64,000 nt of DNA from Paracoccus endophyticus (GTDB lineage Bacteria; Pseudomonadota; Alphaproteobacteria; Rhodobacterales; Rhodobacteraceae), in the NCBI RefSeq assembly GCF_003286075.1, contig NZ_QLUV01000011.1, forward strand, positions 1-64,000, read 5' to 3'. The notes under the pieces were generated by a model, which saw only the letters and a program-made list of their open reading frames with translations, searched no databases and was not told the DNA's origin. This document shows positions 58,361-64,000 of the stretch, one piece after another (the stretch's first letter is position 1; each line of letters begins with the position of its first letter). The translations under genes and the position numbers were made by a program.

Positions 58361-59211
58361 TCCGCGCCCAGCCGTGCCTTCAGTGACAGCAGGTCGGCCC
58401 AAGCTTCGCGCTTGGCGATGGGGTTGCGCAGCAGATAGGCCGGATGGGTCATCGGCAGCGCGGGACGGCCGAACGCCGTTCCCCATTGCCCCCGCAGGCG
58501 CAGGATGCCCTGCTGGCCCAGTCCCGCCTGCGCCGCGGCATTGCCCATCAGCACGACGACCTGCGGCGCCGCCAGGTCGATGTGGCGCGCCACAAAGGGC
58601 AGCATCGCGTCGATTTCCGCCGGTTCGGGGCGGCGGTTGCCCGGCGGCCGCCAGGGCAGCACGTTGAGGATGTAAAGCGCCGCATCCGGGTCGGGCGCCG
58701 TGCGCGACAGCCCGATGGCCGCGAACATCTGGTCCAGCAATTGCCCGGCACGGCCCACGAAGGGGCGGCCCTGCCGGTCCTCCTCCTCTCCCGGCGCCTC
58801 GCCCAGCACCAGGACGCGGGCGCCGGGGATGCCGTCGGCAAAGACAAAGCTGCGCGCGCCCTTGCGGATGTCGAGGCCGTCGAACCCCTGCTGCGCCGCC
58901 GCCAGATCGGCCAGCGTCGTGGCGCGCGCCGCCAGCATCGCGGCCTGGCGCGGAAGGTCGTCGCCGTCGAAAAGCCCCCCGGGCCCCGCCCCGGCCGTCC
59001 CCAGCGGGACCTCGGCGCGGACAGGCTGCGTCGCGGCAGGGGCCAGGGCGGCAACGGCCGCGGCCGCCGGGTCGCGCAGCGGCTCGGCAAAGCGGTCCAC
59101 GGGCGCGTCCAGCATCGGCTCGTCCACGCCCATCTCGCGCTGCCAGTCCAGCAGCGCAAGCGCAGTCGCGGCGTCCAGCGCCACGCCGTTCCATGTGGGG
59201 TCGGCCGTCAT
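58342..59211 (-). CDS. Family-4-like uracil-DNA glycosylase without Fe-S cysteines
   Basis: A 289-residue protein. Motif 1 (LGEAPGEEEDRQGRPFVGRAG), the ALYILNVLPWRPPGNRRPEP block and the HPAYLLRN motif fit family 4 (thermophile/alphaproteobacterial) UDGs. Family 4 normally ligates a 4Fe-4S cluster through four cysteines, but this protein has no cysteine at all: the expected GC-x-L site reads GLDIRKGA and the second EI-x-C site reads EIDAMLPF. It may be a cluster-free variant or lack activity. A disordered Ala/Pro-rich insert covers residues 40-75. Confidence 0.85.
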   Translation of the reverse strand: MTADPTWNGVALDAATALALLDWQREMGVDEPMLDAPVDRFAEPLRDPAAAAVAALAPAATQPVRAEVPLGTAGAGPGGLFDGDDLPRQAAMLAARATTLADLAAAQQGFDGLDIRKGARSFVFADGIPGARVLVLGEAPGEEEDRQGRPFVGRAGQLLDQMFAAIGLSRTAPDPDAALYILNVLPWRPPGNRRPEPAEIDAMLPFVARHIDLAAPQVVVLMGNAAAQAGLGQQGILRLRGQWGTAFGRPALPMTHPAYLLRNPIAKREAWADLLSLKARLGADQPAQP

Positions 59212-59265
59212 GGCCGCACGCTAGGGCCAAGGCGGCCGCGCGGCAAGCCGCGCCGCAGGACCGGC

Positions 59266-60222
59266 TCAGCCCTCGCGGGGCGCGGCCGCCCGGCGCAGGC
59301 GGTCGTTGATCGCCCGCCCCAGCCCGGTTTCGGGCACGCGCGCCACGGCGATGGGCCGGCCCAGCCGGTCGGCCGCGCGCAGCAGGTTAAACAGCCGCGC
59401 CGCCGCCTCGGTCAGGTCGCCCGAGGCCGACAGCGTCAGCCCGCCCGCGCCCGCGGGGCCGAATCCGATGAACGTCTCGCCCGGCTCGGCCCGCGCGGCG
59501 TTCAGGCGCAGGGGCGCGCGGGGGGCATAGTGGCTGGACAGCTGCCCCGGCGCGTCGGGGGCGTCCAGGTCGCCCCCGCGGACCAGGGCTGCGCCCAGCG
59601 CGGCCTCGATCGCCTCGGCCGGGATGCCGCCCGGGCGCAACAGCGCCGCGCGACCGTCGCGCCAGCCCAGGATCGTCGATTCGACGCCGACCGGGCAGGC
59701 CCCGCCGTCGATAACGGCGGCGATGCGGCCCGCCAATCCCCCTTCGGGGTCCAGCACATGCGCCGCCGTGGTCGGGCTGATCCGCCCCGAGGCATTGGCC
59801 GAGGGCGCGGCCAGCGGCCCGCCGAACGCGGCCAGCACCGCTTGGGCGACGGGATGGGCGGGCACGCGCACGCCCACCGTGTCCAGCCCCGCGGTGACGA
59901 TCCCGGCGATGCCGCTGCCCGGGCGCAGCGGCAGGACCAGCGTCAGGGGACCGGGCCAGAACGCCGCTGCAAGCGCAAGGGCGTCGCCCTCCAGCACGGC
60001 GATGGCCTGCGCCGCCGCCACGTCGGCAACATGGACGATCAGCGGGTTGAACGCGGGCCGCCCCTTGGCCGCATAGATGCGGGCCACCGCCGCCCCGTTC
60101 CGGGCGTCGGCCGCCAGCCCATAGACCGTCTCGGTCGGCAGCGCGACGGCCTCGCCCGCCGCCAGCAGGGACGCGGCGCGGGCAATGCCGGCCGGATCGG
60201 GATGCAGGATCACTGTGTGCAT
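59266..60222 (-). CDS. Sua5-type L-threonylcarbamoyladenylate synthase
   Basis: A 318-residue protein. The N-terminal YrdC domain (about 1-200) has the KxR/SxN-type nucleotide pocket (VALPTETVYGLAADARN, AKGRPAFNPLIVHV, PSANASG) and the C-terminal Sua5 domain (SSHYAPRAPLRLN) is present. It makes threonylcarbamoyl-AMP for the t6A37 modification of ANN-decoding tRNAs. Sua5 rather than the short TsaC because of the extra domain. It is divergent from the acyl-CoA dehydrogenase gene. Confidence 0.93.
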   Translation of the reverse strand: MHTVILHPDPAGIARAASLLAAGEAVALPTETVYGLAADARNGAAVARIYAAKGRPAFNPLIVHVADVAAAQAIAVLEGDALALAAAFWPGPLTLVLPLRPGSGIAGIVTAGLDTVGVRVPAHPVAQAVLAAFGGPLAAPSANASGRISPTTAAHVLDPEGGLAGRIAAVIDGGACPVGVESTILGWRDGRAALLRPGGIPAEAIEAALGAALVRGGDLDAPDAPGQLSSHYAPRAPLRLNAARAEPGETFIGFGPAGAGGLTLSASGDLTEAAARLFNLLRAADRLGRPIAVARVPETGLGRAINDRLRRAAAPREG

Positions 60223-60342
60223 CGGGGCCCTGACGCGGGGTTCGGGTTGCGGCCAAAGCTGCGGCGGTTAGGCTGCGGTCATACGGGGATTACGCGCGCG
60301 CCCGCCGATTGCAAGCGGCGCCCGCAACGGGGAACGCACATC

Positions 60343-62034
60343 ATGGCCTATCGCGCGCCGATCGACGACATCGCCTTTATCCTGAACCACGTCGTGCCGA
60401 TGGGGCCGGTCGCCGCGACCGACCGCTTCGCCGAGGCGACGACCGACACCGTGGACGCCATCCTGACCGAGGCCGGGCGCATGGCGACCGAGGTTCTGGC
60501 CCCCCTGAACCGCGCGGGCGACCTGACCCCGGCGCGGCTGGAAAACGGCGCGGTGCGATCCTCGCCCGGTTACGCCGAGGGGTTTCGCGCCATCGCCGAG
60601 GGCGGCTGGATCGGGCTGAGCGCCGACCCCGCGTTTGGCGGCGCGGGACTGCCGCAGACGCTGAACGTGGCGGTGGGCGAGATGATGGCGGGCGCCTGCC
60701 TGGCGCTGCAACTGAACCCGCTGCTGACGCAGGGCCAGATCGACGCGCTGGATCACCACGGCAGCGAGGCGCTGAAGGCGCTGTACCTGCCCAAGCTGAT
60801 CTCGGGCGAGTGGAACGGCACCATGAACCTGACCGAGCCGCAGGCCGGGTCCGACGTCGGCGCGCTGACCACGCGGGCCGAGCGGGCCGATGACGGCAGC
60901 TATCGCATCACCGGGCAAAAGATCTACATCACCTGGGGCGACAGCGACGTGAACGAGAACACCTGCCACCTGGTGCTGGCCCGCCTGCCTGATGGCGGCG
61001 CGGGCACGCGCGGGATCAGCCTGTTCATGGTCCCCAAGCACCTGCCCGACGACAACGGCCGGCCGGGCGTGGCCAACAGCCTCAAGGTCGTGTCGCTGGA
61101 ACACAAGCTGGGCATCCACGGCAGCCCCACCTGCGTGATGAGCTTCGAGGGCGCAAAGGGCTGGGTGGTCGGCCCCGAACACAAGGGCATGGCCGCGATG
61201 TTCACGATGATGAACGCGGCGCGGCTGGCCGTGGGGATGCAGGGCGTCGCCGTGGGCGAGGCTGCGTTGCAGCACGCCGCGCACTATGCCGCCGAACGCA
61301 ACCAGATGGGGCTGATCATCGGCCACCCCGACGTGCGCCGGATGCTGGCCACCGGCCGCGCCGAGGTCTTTGCCGCCCGCGCCATCTGCCTGGCCTGCGC
61401 GCAGGCGCTGGACCTGGCCCGCGCCACCGGCGATGCCGAACAGGCCGCCCGCGCGGCGTTCCTGACCCCCATCGCCAAGGCCTATGGCACCGATGTCGGC
61501 TGCCGGGTCGCCGACATGGGCGTGCAGGTCCACGGCGGCATGGGCTATGTCGAGGAGACGGGCGCCGCCCAGTATCTGCGCGACGTCCGCATCACGCCCA
61601 TCTACGAGGGCACGAACGGCATCCAGGCCATGGACCTGGTCGGGCGCAAGATGATGGATCAGGGCGAGGCCGCGCTGCGCCTGATCGACGAGGTGATGGA
61701 CGGCGCCAAGGCCGCGCAGGCCACCCTGCCGGACCTGGCCGGAGAGGTGTGGCAGGCCGCCGAAACCCTGCGCGAGGCGACGCAGGCGCTGCTCGATCAG
61801 GGGTCGGCGGACCGGTTCGCCGGGGCCGTGCCCTATCTGTCCGCCTTTGCCCGCGTGCTGGGGGCGCATTTCCACCTGCTGGCGGCGCAATCGGGCGATC
61901 CGGCGCGGCTGGCGCTGGCACGGGTCCATGTCGCGCGCATCCTGCCCCGCGCCGCCGCCGACCTGGTCGAGGCGCGCGTGGGCGTGGCGGACCTGAACGC
62001 GGTGCCGGACGCAGCCTTCGCGGGGGCGGCATGA
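60343..62034 (+). CDS. Acyl-CoA dehydrogenase, long (DmdC/FadE-like) form
   Basis: A 563-residue flavoprotein of the extended bacterial acyl-CoA dehydrogenase group. An extra N-terminal segment (residues 1-75) precedes the core with FAD/substrate contacts MNLTEPQAGSDVGALTT and QKIYITWGDSDVNEN, and the C-terminal base region QVHGGMGYVEETGAAQYLRDVRITPIYEGTNGIQAMDL, with the catalytic Glu in YEGTNG. Substrate chain length is unknown. Electrons pass to EtfAB. The stop overlaps the downstream hydrolase start by ATGA. Confidence 0.93.
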   Translation: MAYRAPIDDIAFILNHVVPMGPVAATDRFAEATTDTVDAILTEAGRMATEVLAPLNRAGDLTPARLENGAVRSSPGYAEGFRAIAEGGWIGLSADPAFGGAGLPQTLNVAVGEMMAGACLALQLNPLLTQGQIDALDHHGSEALKALYLPKLISGEWNGTMNLTEPQAGSDVGALTTRAERADDGSYRITGQKIYITWGDSDVNENTCHLVLARLPDGGAGTRGISLFMVPKHLPDDNGRPGVANSLKVVSLEHKLGIHGSPTCVMSFEGAKGWVVGPEHKGMAAMFTMMNAARLAVGMQGVAVGEAALQHAAHYAAERNQMGLIIGHPDVRRMLATGRAEVFAARAICLACAQALDLARATGDAEQAARAAFLTPIAKAYGTDVGCRVADMGVQVHGGMGYVEETGAAQYLRDVRITPIYEGTNGIQAMDLVGRKMMDQGEAALRLIDEVMDGAKAAQATLPDLAGEVWQAAETLREATQALLDQGSADRFAGAVPYLSAFARVLGAHFHLLAAQSGDPARLALARVHVARILPRAAADLVEARVGVADLNAVPDAAFAGAA

Positions 62035-63152
62035 GCGTGGCCGACGGCGGCGTCCTGCCGCCGGAGGCCGACGCCGAGGCCAAGGCGGACGCCGCCGACC
62101 TGATCGCCGCCCCGCCGCCCGCTGCCAGCGGGGTCCAGCATCCCTGGTCCGACCCGCCCGCCGAGGGCGCGGTGACCCGGATCGCCGACGGCGTGCTGTG
62201 GCTGCGCCTGCCGCTGCCGATGCGGCTGGACCACGTCAACTGCTATGCCCTGCGCGACGACGACGGCTGGACCATCGTGGACACCGGCTTCGACACCCGT
62301 CGCACCCGCGCGATCTGGCAGACGCTGCTGGACGGTCCGCTGGCGGGCGCGCCGGTCGTCCGGGTCCTGGCAACGCACCAGCACCCCGACCACATCGGGC
62401 TGGCGGGCTGGTTCCAGTCGCGCGGCGCGGCGCTGCTGACCAGCCGCACCGCCTGGCTGTTCGCGCGGATGCTGGCGCTGGACGTGCAGGACCGCGCCAC
62501 GGCCGAGCAGGTGGACTTCTGGCGGCACGCGGGCATGGACCCCGACCGGCTGGCCGCGCGGATGGCCGAGCGGCCCTGGAACACCCGCGACGTGACCCAC
62601 CCCCTGCCCCTGGGCTATCGCCGGGTCCGCGACGGCGACGTGCTGCGCCTGGGGGGCCGCGACTGGCGCGCGGCGACCGGCGAGGGGCACGCCGCCGAAC
62701 ACCTGACCTTGTGGTCGCAGGACGACGACCTGGTGATCGGCGGCGACCAGCTGCTGCCGGGGATCTCGCCCAACCTCGGCGTCTATCCGACCGAGCCCGA
62801 CGCGGACCCGGTCGGCGACTGGATCGCCTCGTGCCGCCGGATGGCCGCGCTGGCGCAGGACAGGCATCTGGTGCTGCCGGGCCACAAGCTGCCCTTCACC
62901 GGTCTGCCCGCCCGGCTGGCACAGCTGGCCGACAACCACGAATCGGCGCTGACGCGGCTTGCCGCGGCCCTTGCCGACACACCGCGCACTGCCGTCGGGT
63001 GCTTTGACCTGCTGTTCCGCCGCCGGATCGCGGACGCCGAATACGGTCTGGCGCTGGTCGAGGCGGTGGCCCACATCAACGCGCTGCGCCGTCGCGGACG
63101 TGTGTGGCCGGCAGGCCAGACCCCCGACGGCGGCCTGCTGTGGAGGGCGTGA
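62031..63152 (+). CDS. Metallo-beta-lactamase-fold hydrolase
   Basis: A 373-residue MBL-fold protein. The zinc motif is THQHPDHIG, with further ligands in TGEGHAAEH (His) and GGDQLLPGISPN (Asp) and the C-terminal His in LPGHKLPF. The N-terminal 45 residues are Ala/Pro-rich. Such hydrolases paired with acyl-CoA dehydrogenases are probably thioesterases or lactonases, but the substrate is not known. Overlap with the dehydrogenase gene indicates one operon. Confidence 0.88.
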   Translation: MSVADGGVLPPEADAEAKADAADLIAAPPPAASGVQHPWSDPPAEGAVTRIADGVLWLRLPLPMRLDHVNCYALRDDDGWTIVDTGFDTRRTRAIWQTLLDGPLAGAPVVRVLATHQHPDHIGLAGWFQSRGAALLTSRTAWLFARMLALDVQDRATAEQVDFWRHAGMDPDRLAARMAERPWNTRDVTHPLPLGYRRVRDGDVLRLGGRDWRAATGEGHAAEHLTLWSQDDDLVIGGDQLLPGISPNLGVYPTEPDADPVGDWIASCRRMAALAQDRHLVLPGHKLPFTGLPARLAQLADNHESALTRLAAALADTPRTAVGCFDLLFRRRIADAEYGLALVEAVAHINALRRRGRVWPAGQTPDGGLLWRA

Positions 63153-63216
63153 CAGCACCGCGGCGATGGGCTAGCACCATGGCGACGATTGACACGCCCC
63201 CGCGCAGGAGACGCAG

Positions 63217-63378
63217 ATGGCCAGCCCGCAGCACCACGACGACCGCGATCATCACGACCACGGCACGATGGACGTGACCGGCCACCAGCGCACGTTCAAC
63301 GGCTTTGTCCGCGTGTCGATGTGGGCCGCTGTCGCCTCGATCGCCATCCTGATCTTCATGGCGCTGGCGAACGCCTGA
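63217..63378 (+). CDS. aa3-type cytochrome c oxidase subunit IV
   Basis: A 53-residue protein. A histidine-rich N-terminus (HHDDRDHHDHG, residues 6-16) precedes the conserved HQRTFNGFVRVSMWAAVASIAILIFM helix characteristic of the bacterial aa3 oxidase subunit IV. In Paracoccus this single-helix subunit is part of the cytochrome aa3 complex in the inner membrane. GGAGA lies 7 bases before the ATG. Oxidase subunits I-III must be encoded elsewhere. Confidence 0.9.
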   Translation: MASPQHHDDRDHHDHGTMDVTGHQRTFNGFVRVSMWAAVASIAILIFMALANA

Positions 63379-63429
63379 CGCGACATCTGCCGACCGCCCG
63401 CAGAGGCGGCGGCCGGACGAGGGGACATC

Positions 63430-64000
63430 ATGCAGCGGCGACATTTCCTGGCGCTGGCCTTGCCGGCGGCGCTTGCGGCTTGCGGGGCCGACAACAAGCT
63501 TGCCGATCCGGCGATCGTGCGGGCCGCGCGCTACACCTCGCCCGAGCCGCCGTCGCTGACGCTGTTCACGGTCATCGGCATCCCGCGGGGCGAGGGCGCG
63601 CATTCCGCGCTGATGATCAACGGCAGCCAGCGGGTGATCTTCGACCCGGCCGGCAGCTGGGAACACCCGCGCATCCCCGAACGCGGCGACGTGCTGTACG
63701 GGATCACCGACAACTTCAAGCGCTTCTACATCGACTACCACGCACGCTCGACCTATTGGGTGGCCGAGGACACTGTCCCGGTCAGCCGCGAGGTGGCCGA
63801 CCAGGCGATCCGCGTGGTCGAGGCGAACGGCGCGGTGAACAAGTCGTTCTGCTCGGTGGCGACTGGGGGCGTGCTGAACCAGCTTCCCGGCTTCCAGGGC
63901 GCGCCCACCGCCTTCAGCCCGCTAAAGCTGCGCAACTGGTTCCTGGCGCTGCCGGGCGTCACGTCGAAACGGCACATGGACGGCGACCCGGCCAACAACC
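63430..64000 (+). CDS. Lipoprotein of unknown function (cut by window end)
   Basis: At least 190 residues, with no stop before base 64000. The signal peptide MQRRHFLALALPAALAACGA has a lipobox AAC with Cys at residue 18, so it is lipidated. The body has LTLFTVIGIPRGEGAHSALMINGSQRVIFDPAGSW and NKSFCSVATGGVLNQLPGF, conserved in alphaproteobacteria but of unknown function; an invariant-looking Cys in FCSVAT could be catalytic. GGGGACATC precedes the ATG. Confidence 0.8.
   Translation, partial: MQRRHFLALALPAALAACGADNKLADPAIVRAARYTSPEPPSLTLFTVIGIPRGEGAHSALMINGSQRVIFDPAGSWEHPRIPERGDVLYGITDNFKRFYIDYHARSTYWVAEDTVPVSREVADQAIRVVEANGAVNKSFCSVATGGVLNQLPGFQGAPTAFSPLKLRNWFLALPGVTSKRHMDGDPANN

Overview
The window looks like the chromosome of a high-G+C alphaproteobacterium of the Rhodobacteraceae, most probably Paracoccus or a close relative. 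This rests on gene content: an aa3-type cytochrome oxidase subunit IV, a PduO-type adenosyltransferase beside a twin-transmembrane protein, a fabA-fabB-fabI run, thyX in place of thyA, a pyrB/pyrC' pair and an alphaproteobacterial LexA box. No rRNA or complete tRNA is present to fix the genus.

Region 1, bases 1 to about 21172, is the right-hand part of an integrated genomic island whose left end lies outside the window. It ends in a 46-base 3' fragment of a tRNA-Gly(GCC) gene (attR). Beside that lie three TGTAAGCA repeats and a tyrosine integrase. Inside are an SOS mutagenesis cassette (imuA-imuB-dnaE2) behind an exact GAAC-N7-GAAC LexA box, a leftward strawberry-notch methyltransferase/helicase - Toprim - DUF2493 operon, an AbrB/VapC toxin-antitoxin pair, and leftward genes for DUF6915, DUF6878, a large ParB-like protein, a RadC/JAMM protein and an ArdC-type antirestriction protein. 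This resembles plasmid or ICE maintenance cargo. No conjugation genes are visible.

Region 2, 21.2-34.1 kb, is core chromosome: dut, a membrane-anchored HesA/ThiF-like protein, an M3 oligopeptidase, a lipoprotein, an SH3 protein, a 2-hydroxyacid dehydrogenase, infC (probably starting at ATA), an alanine-rich anchored protein with a glycosyltransferase-like partner, then fabA-fabB-fabI and an alpha/beta hydrolase.

Region 3, 34.1-37.9 kb, holds a clearly A+T-rich YaaC-like gene overlapping the 3' end of thyX, the best candidate for a small recent insertion. A VOC protein, a MarR regulator and sdhE follow.

Region 4, 38-54 kb, holds an aminotransferase, a host-attachment-family protein, a phospholipase D, malate synthase G divergent from an IclR regulator, parC, pduO, etfB-etfA, 3-hydroxybutyryl-CoA dehydrogenase and a type III polyketide synthase with a membrane methyltransferase. 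Several of these serve C2/C4 and acyl-CoA metabolism.

Region 5, 53.7-64 kb, holds plsY, a dihydroorotase-like protein lacking its HxH zinc ligands, pyrB, yqgE, a DsbD-like periplasmic protein, a family-4 uracil-DNA glycosylase with no cysteine at all, a Sua5-type protein, an acyl-CoA dehydrogenase/MBL-hydrolase pair, the small oxidase subunit IV and a lipoprotein cut by the window edge.
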